5,142 bases of DNA from Nitrospirota bacterium (lineage in GTDB: Bacteria; Nitrospirota; Thermodesulfovibrionia; Thermodesulfovibrionales; Magnetobacteriaceae). Below, piece after piece: positions 1-5,142 of the stretch; the stretch's first letter is position 1, and every line of letters begins with the position of its first letter. The DNA lies in assembly GCA_015232165.1 (NCBI GenBank), contig JADGAE010000158.1, positions 1 through 5,142 of the forward strand, given 5' to 3'. Both the position numbers and the translations under genes were made by a program. The notes below the pieces were generated by a model. The model was not told where the DNA came from. It saw only the letters and a list, made by a program, of their open reading frames with translations, and did no database searches.

Positions 1-17
1 GGAAAACGGCTGTAACT

Positions 18-70
18 GTCATTCCTGCGAAACATGTCCCTGGCTTGAACAGGGAAGGGAGCAGGAATCC
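18..70. repeat. Nested palindromic intergenic repeat (REP/MITE-like)
   Basis: The element has 8-bp perfect outer arms, ATTCCTGC (21-28) and GCAGGAAT (61-68), in a GTC...CC context. Inside is a second hairpin, TCCCTG (37-42) and CAGGGA (50-55), around a 7-nt loop. The outer sequence resembles the 'GTCATTCCTGCGAAAGCAGGAATCC' class of short dispersed intergenic palindromes that I know from several proteobacterial and related genomes. That resemblance is from memory, not from a search. It lies in non-coding DNA upstream of the transporter promoter, where such elements usually sit. It could also fold in RNA and act as a transcript-end structure for a gene to the left, but there is no T-tract directly after it. 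Only one copy is present here, so its repetitive nature cannot be shown from this window. Confidence 0.6.
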
Positions 71-172
71 ATGTCTTTAAACAATGAAGTTAATTTACCA
101 TGCTTTTTTAAGAGGATACTCCTTTTTCTATGTTTACCACAAGCCCTGAATGCTGGTCGGTTCGTGAGGGAT

Positions 173-201
173 TGGACAAATTATGCGTGGTCTGGTATAA
201 T
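173..201 (+). promoter_or_regulatory. Sigma-70-like promoter with extended -10, upstream of the transporter
   Basis: A -35 box TGGACA (173-178; one mismatch to TTGACA) is followed by a 17-nt spacer and a perfect -10 box TATAAT (196-201). The -10 is preceded by TG at 193-194, which makes an extended -10 element. Transcription would start near 207-209, giving a leader of about 40 nt before the ATG at 249. No other gene start lies nearby, and the downstream genes are tightly packed, so this is the probable main promoter of the four-gene group. The region between the repeat and the promoter (71-172) is AT-rich and shows no gene. No operator palindrome or riboswitch-like fold was seen in the short leader. 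Confidence 0.7.
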
Positions 202-248
202 GTATGGGAGTTGATGTCTTGGCAACAGGTGTAAGGTAACGTAACAGT

Positions 249-1583
249 ATGTGGATATATCTTATCTTGATATTTGTATTTATCCTGATTAGTGGTTTCT
301 TTGCCGGTTCTGAGATAGCAGTGGTGACGGCCAGGAAGACCCTAATAGATACACTCCAGAGGGCCGGTAAGACGGACGCAAGGACGCTCATGTTACTTAA
401 AAAGAACCCGGAGAGATTTCTTGCCACAATACAGATAGGCACAACGATGGGTATAGCCATAGCGTGTGTCTTAGGCGGTGCCTTTGCCGTTGAGATCGTC
501 AGACCAATGGTATCGGGAGTGCCTGTTAAATACATAGCCATTTTTAGCGGTCCGTTGAGCATACTTGTCGTGCTGGCCGTGGTCTCCTATGTGCTTTTGC
601 TCTGGGGCGAACTGATACCCAAGTCCCTGGTGCTGATCAACCCGGAGCGGGTTGCACTGGCTGTATCGCCAGTGATGTATGCGTTTTCTAAATGTACATC
701 AGTGGTGATAAACTCCCTTACGGGCAGCGCCAACATCATCTTGAGACCCCTTGGGATAAAACCCTTTACGGGCAGAGGCTTCGTCTCTCAGGAAGAGATA
801 AAGCTCCTCATACTGGAGGGCAAGGACAGGGGGATGTTTGAGTCCACCGAGCAGGAGTTGATCCACAGTGTCTTTGAGTTTACCGACATATCGGTCAAGG
901 AGGTCATGGTGCCTATAGGGCAGGTGGTGGCCGTCTCTATTGACGACCCCCTGGATAGAAACCTGCTGCTCATATCGGAGGAGAAGTACTCGAGGTATCC
1001 CGTCTTTAGCACGGAGCTCAATAATATCAAAGGTATCTTGCACGCAAAGGATGTCTTTATCCACCTGGCTCAACACAAGGAGGTCAACATGCGAAAACTG
1101 CTCAGGGCACCGTTTTTTATCCCCGAGACAATGCTGATAAGTCACCTCCTAAGCGACATGCAGAAGAAACGCAACCACATGGCCATCGTCGTCAACGAAC
1201 ATGGTATGGTAACGGGCATTGTCACAATTGAGGACCTGCTCGAGGAGATAGTGGGCGAAATCAGGGACGAACACGATACGGAAAGACCAGTTATCTCTAT
1301 TGGCAACGGGACATACATAGTGTATGCCTCAATAAACATCAGAGATCTCAAGGAAGACCACGGGATGGAGTTCCCCGAATCTCCGCAGTACGACACCCTG
1401 GGCGGATTCATCGTCACCTCCCTGCAGAAAATACCACAGGGCGGGGAGACGGTCAACCTTGATCATATGAGATTGACCGTCCTTGAGATGGTAAACAAAC
1501 GGGTGTCAAAGGTAAAGGTGGAGTTCCTAAACACGAAAACCCTCAACACGGATAAGGAGGAAGACGTTGAATCAGACAATTGA
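249..1583 (+). CDS. HlyC/CorC (CNNM) family divalent-cation transporter
   Basis: This 444-residue protein has the full CNNM/CorB architecture. Residues 1 to ~180 form a DUF21/CNNM membrane domain: a hydrophobic helix at 3-20 running into SGFFAGSE (15-22), a helix at ~60-80 after NPERFLATIQIGTTM, and a helix at ~95-118 ending in the family signature GELIPK (120-125). Residues ~205-335 are a CBS-domain pair with VKEVMVP (216-222), YSRYPVF (247-253), GILHAKDVF (262-270) and NEHGMVTGIVTIEDLLEE (316-333). Residues ~346-428 are the CorC_HlyC transporter-associated domain. Family members move Mg2+ (often Na+-coupled) across the inner membrane, with ATP/Mg2+ sensed by the CBS pair. The substrate here is inferred. 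The old name 'hemolysin' is historical. The ATG at 249 is the first possible start, because an in-frame TAA lies at 237-239. The Shine-Dalgarno sequence is weak (TAAGGT, 232-237, 11-nt spacing). The acidic, Lys-rich tail (residues 430-444) overlaps the start region of the next gene. Confidence 0.93.
   Translation: MWIYLILIFVFILISGFFAGSEIAVVTARKTLIDTLQRAGKTDARTLMLLKKNPERFLATIQIGTTMGIAIACVLGGAFAVEIVRPMVSGVPVKYIAIFSGPLSILVVLAVVSYVLLLWGELIPKSLVLINPERVALAVSPVMYAFSKCTSVVINSLTGSANIILRPLGIKPFTGRGFVSQEEIKLLILEGKDRGMFESTEQELIHSVFEFTDISVKEVMVPIGQVVAVSIDDPLDRNLLLISEEKYSRYPVFSTELNNIKGILHAKDVFIHLAQHKEVNMRKLLRAPFFIPETMLISHLLSDMQKKRNHMAIVVNEHGMVTGIVTIEDLLEEIVGEIRDEHDTERPVISIGNGTYIVYASINIRDLKEDHGMEFPESPQYDTLGGFIVTSLQKIPQGGETVNLDHMRLTVLEMVNKRVSKVKVEFLNTKTLNTDKEEDVESDN
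1554..1560 (+). promoter_or_regulatory. Strong ribosome binding site selecting a TTG start
   Basis: AAGGAGG lies six nt before the TTG at 1567, which is near-ideal spacing. It sits inside the last codons of the transporter gene, where the same bases encode the Lys-Glu-Glu of its acidic tail, so a chance match is possible. If functional, it supports translational coupling through the 17-nt overlap between the two genes. Confidence 0.6.
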
Positions 1584-3045
1584 TGCATCGGGTGCAAGGC
1601 TCTTGCAAGGGCTGCTAAATGTAACCAAAAGGGTGATTGACAAAAAAGTGATGACAAAAAAAGCGATGATAACCTTGCCGATAAGCGTGCCGATAAGCAT
1701 AATAGTTATGCTGTCTGCCGCCGTGCTTTGCTCATGTTCGTCTGCGACAATCAAGTCGGAGACAACGCAGGCTGTAACTGAGCCCCAAAGGGCAGGTGTT
1801 GAACTCATCCCCCGGGAATATTTTCTCGATAACGGTCTGAAGGTGCTCATGGTCGAGGACCACAAGGTCCCCATTGCCACGTTTCAGATATGGTACAAGG
1901 TCGGCTCGATAAACGAACCTGCGGGTAAGACCGGTATGAGTCACATGCTTGAACACATGATGTTTAAGGGTACCAAACGCTACGGCTCAAAGGTGTTTTC
2001 AAACCTGATCCAGAAAAACGGCGGTGTAGACAACGCCTTTACCACAAGGAACTATACCATGTACTATCAGACCCTAATATCAGACAGGCTTGAGTTGTCT
2101 ATAGAGCTTGAGGCCGACAGGATGCAAAACCTGCTCCTGAACGAGGAAGATGTGAAGTCGGAAAAACAGGTCGTCATGGAAGAACGGCGCCTGAGGACGG
2201 AAGACAATCCCCAGAACCTGCTCTTTGAGCAACTGACGGAAAAGGCGCTCTCCAGGCACCCCTACCGCAACCCCGTTATCGGCTGGATGGACGATATAGC
2301 CTCCTTCACCGCGGAAGACCTGCGGGGGCATTACAACAACTACTACAGCCCCAACAATGCCGTTATAATCGTCACGGGCGACATCAATCCCGCCGAGGTA
2401 CTATCGCAGTTACGGACCCACTTTGGCCCGATAGCCGCCAAACACCCGGCAACCGTAAATATACCGATGGAGCCTAAGCAAGAGCAGTCAAGGCGTTTTC
2501 TCCTGAGAAAGCCCGCTCAACTGCCCTATCTGCTGACGGCCTACCACGTCCCCTCAATACCCCATAAGGACAGTTATGCCCTGGATGTGCTTTCGGCGAT
2601 ATTTTCGGGCAAGAGTGGCAGACTCTACCAGGCCCTTGTAAAGAACCAAAAGATTGCCCTCAATGCCTTTGTCTTTTACAGTGGATTTCACACGGACCCA
2701 TACCTTATGTATTTTGGCGGTTCGGTCATGGGCGGCAAGGGGGGCAACACGGACGCCCTTGAACGTGCCATCCTGGATGAAATCGAAAAGGTAAAGACAA
2801 CACCGCCCACCGAGCGTGAGATACAAAAGGCCAAGAACCAGATAGAGGCATCGTTTATTATGGGGCAGGACTCAATCTACTTTCAGGGCGAGCTCCTGGG
2901 CATGTACGAAATGCTCGGCAACTGGAGACTAAAGGACAAGTACCTGGAAGAGATACGAGGCGTAACGGTAGAGGATGTACAAAGAGTCGCCACAACCTGG
3001 TTGACCACAAACAACAGTACCATCGGTACACTGATACCGGAGTAA
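1567..3045 (+). CDS. M16 family zinc metallopeptidase, catalytic (zinc-binding) subunit, putative lipoprotein
   Basis: This protein has 492 residues from the TTG start. It belongs to the insulinase/pitrilysin family M16, in the two-domain ~420-residue M16B size class after removal of the leader. The inverted zinc motif is HMLEH (H126, E129, H130), within GMSHMLEHMMFKGT. The distal zinc ligand is E206 in EKQVVMEE (199-206), 76 residues after H130, as usual for the family. The C-terminal M16 domain covers ~245-480. In the segment SGRLYQALVKNQKIALNAF the position normally held by the Tyr of 'GLAY' is L365. The N-terminus has a hydrophobic core (~35-54) and LCSC (54-57), a plausible lipobox with C57 as the lipidated Cys, although Cys at -2 is unusual. 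The preceding n-region is unusually long from the TTG, so a start at ATG 1651 (residue 29) is a real alternative. The TTG has the better ribosome binding site. The adjacent zinc-less paralogue is its likely partner. Substrates are unknown; periplasmic peptide or protein turnover is inferred. Confidence 0.9.
   Translation: MNQTIDASGARLLQGLLNVTKRVIDKKVMTKKAMITLPISVPISIIVMLSAAVLCSCSSATIKSETTQAVTEPQRAGVELIPREYFLDNGLKVLMVEDHKVPIATFQIWYKVGSINEPAGKTGMSHMLEHMMFKGTKRYGSKVFSNLIQKNGGVDNAFTTRNYTMYYQTLISDRLELSIELEADRMQNLLLNEEDVKSEKQVVMEERRLRTEDNPQNLLFEQLTEKALSRHPYRNPVIGWMDDIASFTAEDLRGHYNNYYSPNNAVIIVTGDINPAEVLSQLRTHFGPIAAKHPATVNIPMEPKQEQSRRFLLRKPAQLPYLLTAYHVPSIPHKDSYALDVLSAIFSGKSGRLYQALVKNQKIALNAFVFYSGFHTDPYLMYFGGSVMGGKGGNTDALERAILDEIEKVKTTPPTEREIQKAKNQIEASFIMGQDSIYFQGELLGMYEMLGNWRLKDKYLEEIRGVTVEDVQRVATTWLTTNNSTIGTLIPE
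1639..1668 (+). repeat. Imperfect 15-bp tandem repeat with A6 and A7 tracts in the peptidase leader
   Basis: GACAAAAAAGTGATG (1639-1653) is followed directly by ACAAAAAAAGCGATG (1654-1668). The two units match at 11 of 15 positions and encode DKKVM then TKKAM. They contain homopolymers A6 (1642-1647) and A7 (1656-1662), and each unit ends in ATG. The block lies at the uncertain start of the first M16 gene, just before the signal-peptide core. It is short and Lys-rich, so convergence by composition is possible. Confidence 0.5.
1675..1698 (+). repeat. 12-bp in-frame tandem duplication in the signal-peptide core
   Basis: TTGCCGATAAGC (1675-1686) is followed directly by GTGCCGATAAGC (1687-1698), identical at 11 of 12 positions and encoding LPIS then VPIS. 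It keeps the reading frame and lengthens the hydrophobic core of the lipoprotein leader by four residues, consistent with replication slippage. It sits 6 nt after the A-tract repeat. Confidence 0.75.
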
Positions 3046-3067
3046 ACTATGAAAAGACTATATATAT

Positions 3068-3074
3068 AAGGAGG
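3068..3074 (+). promoter_or_regulatory. Ribosome binding site of the second M16 gene
   Basis: AAGGAGG lies 10 nt before the ATG at 3085. It favours that ATG over the in-frame ATG at 3091, which would be 16 nt away. It lies in the 39-nt gap after the first peptidase, next to an AT-rich run (TATATATA) that should keep the site unpaired. Confidence 0.75.
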
Positions 3075-3084
3075 CGACAAGACA

Positions 3085-4428
3085 ATGAACATGCGCAGAA
3101 GGGTGTTTTTTGTTACAATATTACTGGTGGTGTTTCCTTTGACCGCACATGCACTTGATGTAAGACGGGAGGTCTTAATGAATGGATTGACGCTGCTACA
3201 TATGGAAAGAGGCAACCTGCCTGTTGTCAAGATAAACCTGCTCATAAGGGCATCAAAGCTTGACGAACCAACCGGCAAGGCGGGGCTGGCAAACCTGACC
3301 GCCGAAATGCTCCTGGAGGGTACAAAGGGCAAGAGTTCCAAAGATATACAGGAGGATATCGAGTTCATGGGCGCCTCTCTGGATGCCTCCGTTAATACCG
3401 ACTTTACTGTTATCTCGCTATCGGTGTTGAAGAAGGACCTTGACAAGGGGTTTGAGATACTTGCCGACTGCTTGTTGAATCCATCGTTTTCCGAAGGCGA
3501 ACTCATTGCTAAAAAGGAGATCGTAAAGGGCGCCATCAAACAGAGTGAGGAGTCTCCGGCGTTTGTGGCAAACAGGGCATTCTTAAGGGAAGTCTACGGG
3601 CAGTTTCCATATGGCCGTCCAACCGAAGGGGATTTACAGACCATTGACTCCATAGGCGTACAAGACCTGGTGAGCTTCCACAAGGAGCACTACGTTGCCT
3701 CAACGGCGATCCTGACGGCCGTGGGGGATGTCGCCTATGACAAGATCACGGCCCTGATTGACAAGTACCTGCCACAGTGGCAAAGGGGTAGGGGCAAACA
3801 TCCCCACGTATTGAAATCCCACAGTGGCCGCGACGTTAAGGTCAATCTCATCGACATGGACCTCACGCAGGCAAACATCATCATTGGACATGAGGGGATT
3901 ACCAGAGACAACATTGACTTCTATGCCGTGGTGGTAATGAATTACATCCTCGGTGGAGGAGGTTTTTCCTCCCGAATGGTCAAGACCTTGAGGGATGACA
4001 TGGGGCTTGCCTACGACGTGCGTAGCCACTTTGCTTCCTACAAGTATGGCGGAGATTTTCAGGCTATTATACAAACAAAGAGCGAGCTTGCAAATACGGC
4101 CATCACCGAAATACTCAAGCAGATAAAACGCATGAAGGCCGAATACGTCACGGATGAGGAACTCAACGATGCAAAGGCTTATCTGACGGGCAGTTTTCCA
4201 CGCAAGTTGGATACAATGGACAAGATAGCCCATTTCCTGTCACAGGTGGAGTTCTATGGGCTGGGGTTGGACTATGACAAGAAGTACATCGGTTACATCA
4301 AGGCGGTAACAAAGGAGGACGTCAGGCGTGTTGCCGCCAAGTACCTGGACGACGTCAACTACCACCTTGTCATTGTGGGCAAGCAGGAAAAAATAGGATT
4401 TCAACAAAAGGATTCAAAGGGTAAGTAG
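3085..4428 (+). CDS. M16 family peptidase-like protein, zinc-less partner subunit, periplasmic
   Basis: This 447-residue protein has a classical Sec signal peptide: MNMRRR n-region, a hydrophobic core at 7-19, and an AHA motif at 21-23 giving likely signal peptidase I cleavage before L24. The mature ~424 residues have the two-domain M16B layout. The zinc motif is destroyed: where the preceding gene has HMLEH, this one has NLTAE (70-74), in the otherwise conserved frame GLANLTAEMLLEGT. The distal Glu aligns with about G149, so no zinc ligand remains in place. In contrast, the C-terminal half keeps ILGGGGFSSR (288-297) and LRDDMGLAY (302-310), with R303 and Y310. This is the Arg/Tyr region that M16B partner subunits contribute to the active site. 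In known two-gene M16B systems one subunit carries HxxEH and the other the R/Y pair; this tandem fits that pattern. The protein is probably inactive alone and required for the heterodimer. The reading frame is intact, so it is not a decaying pseudogene. Confidence 0.9.
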   Translation: MNMRRRVFFVTILLVVFPLTAHALDVRREVLMNGLTLLHMERGNLPVVKINLLIRASKLDEPTGKAGLANLTAEMLLEGTKGKSSKDIQEDIEFMGASLDASVNTDFTVISLSVLKKDLDKGFEILADCLLNPSFSEGELIAKKEIVKGAIKQSEESPAFVANRAFLREVYGQFPYGRPTEGDLQTIDSIGVQDLVSFHKEHYVASTAILTAVGDVAYDKITALIDKYLPQWQRGRGKHPHVLKSHSGRDVKVNLIDMDLTQANIIIGHEGITRDNIDFYAVVVMNYILGGGGFSSRMVKTLRDDMGLAYDVRSHFASYKYGGDFQAIIQTKSELANTAITEILKQIKRMKAEYVTDEELNDAKAYLTGSFPRKLDTMDKIAHFLSQVEFYGLGLDYDKKYIGYIKAVTKEDVRRVAAKYLDDVNYHLVIVGKQEKIGFQQKDSKGK

Positions 4429-4435
4429 AATAGCT

Positions 4436-5142
4436 ATGTCGTTGGAGATAATACGTACAATTTCGATAATGCAGGAGACGTCAAGGAAGTACCGCGCAGA
4501 TGGTAAGAAAATAGGCTTTGTTCCAACAATGGGGGCCTTGCATAATGGTCACATGAGCCTTGTACGGCGTGCCAAGCAGGATAACGATGTCGTTGTCGTA
4601 AGCATATTTGTAAATCCACGGCAGTTTGCCGTCGGCGAGGACTTTGACAACTACCCCGGGGATTACGCGGCAGACTGGGCGATGCTGTCAAACACGGACG
4701 TGGATGTCCTGTTTATGCCCAGTGCCTCCGATATGTATCCCGGAGGTTTTTGCACGACGATTAGTGTGACGGATATAACCGAAAGATTATGCGGCAGGTT
4801 CAGACCGACTCACTTTGCCGGTGTAACGACGGTGGTGGCCAAGCTCTTTAACATCGTGAGACCTACGAGGGCGTATTTTGGTCAAAAAGACTATCAGCAG
4901 AGTGTCGTCATAAGCAGGATGGTCTGCGACCTCAATATGGAGCTTCAGGTAGTGCCATGTCCAACGGTACGGGAAAAGGACGGCCTTGCAATGAGCTCGC
5001 GTAACGTGTACCTGACACCGGAGGAGCGCGTCGATGCCGCGTTAATATACGCGAGCATGAAGGAGGTTGAAAAGGGCTTAAAGAGCGGCACGTTACCCCT
5101 GAAGAAGGCATCCCGGAGACTCACCGAGCTATTGAGTGGGAT
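4436..5142 (+). CDS. panC: Pantothenate synthetase (pantoate--beta-alanine ligase), 3' end outside window
   Basis: The first 235 complete codons are visible and the frame is open to the window edge. Against a usual ~280 residues, about 45 C-terminal residues are missing. PanC condenses pantoate and beta-alanine with ATP, via a pantoyl-adenylate, to make pantothenate for CoA in the cytosol. Motifs in order are: the HIGH-like PTMGALHNGH (30-39, H36 and H39); VNPRQF (59-64, N60 and Q63); HFAGVTTVVAKLFNIV (126-141); FGQKDYQQ (148-155, K151, D152, Q155); and AMSSRN (185-190, S187, S188, R189). These agree in identity and spacing with the ATP- and pantoate-binding residues of characterised PanC enzymes. 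The local variants NPRQFA and YPG, where NP(T/M)QFG and YPR are common, touch no key residue that I know. The ATG at 4436 is the only start after an in-frame TAG at 4394-4396. It lies 7 nt after the preceding stop with no good ribosome binding site, so translation is probably coupled. Confidence 0.95.
   Translation, partial: MSLEIIRTISIMQETSRKYRADGKKIGFVPTMGALHNGHMSLVRRAKQDNDVVVVSIFVNPRQFAVGEDFDNYPGDYAADWAMLSNTDVDVLFMPSASDMYPGGFCTTISVTDITERLCGRFRPTHFAGVTTVVAKLFNIVRPTRAYFGQKDYQQSVVISRMVCDLNMELQVVPCPTVREKDGLAMSSRNVYLTPEERVDAALIYASMKEVEKGLKSGTLPLKKASRRLTELLSG

Noticed and set aside
1..15. Possible last codons of an upstream gene ending in TAA at 13-15 (GKRL, stop)
   Set aside because: Four codons are not enough to support a gene. 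The position just before the palindromic repeat is compatible with a gene end, but nothing more can be said.
110..127. Short hairpin AAGAGGA/TCCTTTT with a 3-nt loop and T-run, possible terminator for an upstream gene
   Set aside because: Only seven weak pairs including a G-T wobble, and the T-run is part of the stem. Too weak to call.
2..216. Open forward frame with a Cys-rich start (CNCHSCETCPW) resembling the C-terminal cluster motif of quinolinate synthase
   Set aside because: The Cys-rich part coincides exactly with the nested palindrome, and the rest of the frame has no family resemblance and runs through the promoter. It is best explained as a chance reading of the repeat.
134..562. 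Long minus-strand open frames opposite the transporter and the M16 genes
   Set aside because: They lie antisense to well-supported genes, show no recognisable domains and have Ser/Thr/Pro-rich shadow composition. No antisense system is supported.
3001..3067. TTGACC (3001-3006) and TATATATA (3060-3067) as an internal promoter for the second M16 gene
   Set aside because: The spacing between the two is far too long, and no suitable partner box lies at 16-18 nt from either.
3049..3069. Six-codon ORF (MKRLYI) in the gap between the two M16 genes, with its stop overlapping the ribosome binding site
   Set aside because: Too short, without its own ribosome binding site, and easily explained by AT-rich chance sequence.
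3958..3972. GGAGG-TTTTT-CCTCC hairpin as a terminator or internal ribosome binding site
   Set aside because: It lies inside the conserved GGGGFSSR coding segment of the second M16 gene, has only five pairs and no following T-run. It is a by-product of Gly-rich codons.
1..5142. CRISPR array, tRNA, rRNA, riboswitch, transposase or phage genes
   Set aside because: No repeat-spacer pattern, tRNA-like cloverleaf, rRNA signature or recombinase motif was seen on either strand. Nearly all of the sequence from 249 on is accounted for by four ordinary genes.

Overview
The window reads as a compact, single-strand (+) stretch of chromosome from a diderm bacterium. It holds four co-directional genes behind one recognisable promoter: a CNNM/CorC-type (HlyC/CorC family) membrane transporter, two adjacent M16 zinc-metallopeptidase-family proteins, and the first ~235 codons of panC (pantothenate synthetase), which runs off the right edge. 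GC is middling and codon use favours ATA for Ile and AGG for Arg. Together with a lipoprotein-type and a classical signal peptide on the two peptidase proteins, this suggests a Nitrospirota- or deltaproteobacteria-like organism. That assignment is an impression from codon style and family resemblance, not a search result.

Layout. Positions 1-248 hold no convincing gene. Positions 18-70 form a nested palindrome of the 'GTCATTCCTGC...GCAGGAATCC' type, typical of dispersed REP/MITE-like intergenic repeats. A strong sigma-70-like promoter (TGGACA, 17-nt spacer, TATAAT with an extended -10 TG) follows at 173-201. The transporter lies at 249-1583. The first peptidase follows, with a TTG start at 1567 that overlaps the transporter by 17 nt, or alternatively an ATG at 1651. 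After 39 nt the second peptidase lies at 3085-4428, and panC starts only 7 nt after it. The tight packing and the absence of any terminator-like structure between genes suggest one transcript.

How the genes work together. The two M16 proteins look like the two halves of one M16B-type heterodimer. The first carries the zinc motif HMLEH plus the distal Glu but lacks the usual Tyr in its C-terminal half. The second has lost all the zinc ligands but keeps the 'LR...GLAY' Arg/Tyr region. The first appears to be a lipoprotein and the second a soluble periplasmic protein, so the pair may act as an envelope protease tethered by one subunit. The transporter would handle Mg2+ or other divalent cations at the inner membrane, and PanC makes pantothenate in the cytosol. 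I see no mechanistic link from these two to the peptidases beyond co-transcription.

I did not find a clearly new system. The points most worth a second look are the split active site of the M16 pair, the ambiguous and internally repetitive N-terminus of the first peptidase, and the palindromic repeat at the left edge.
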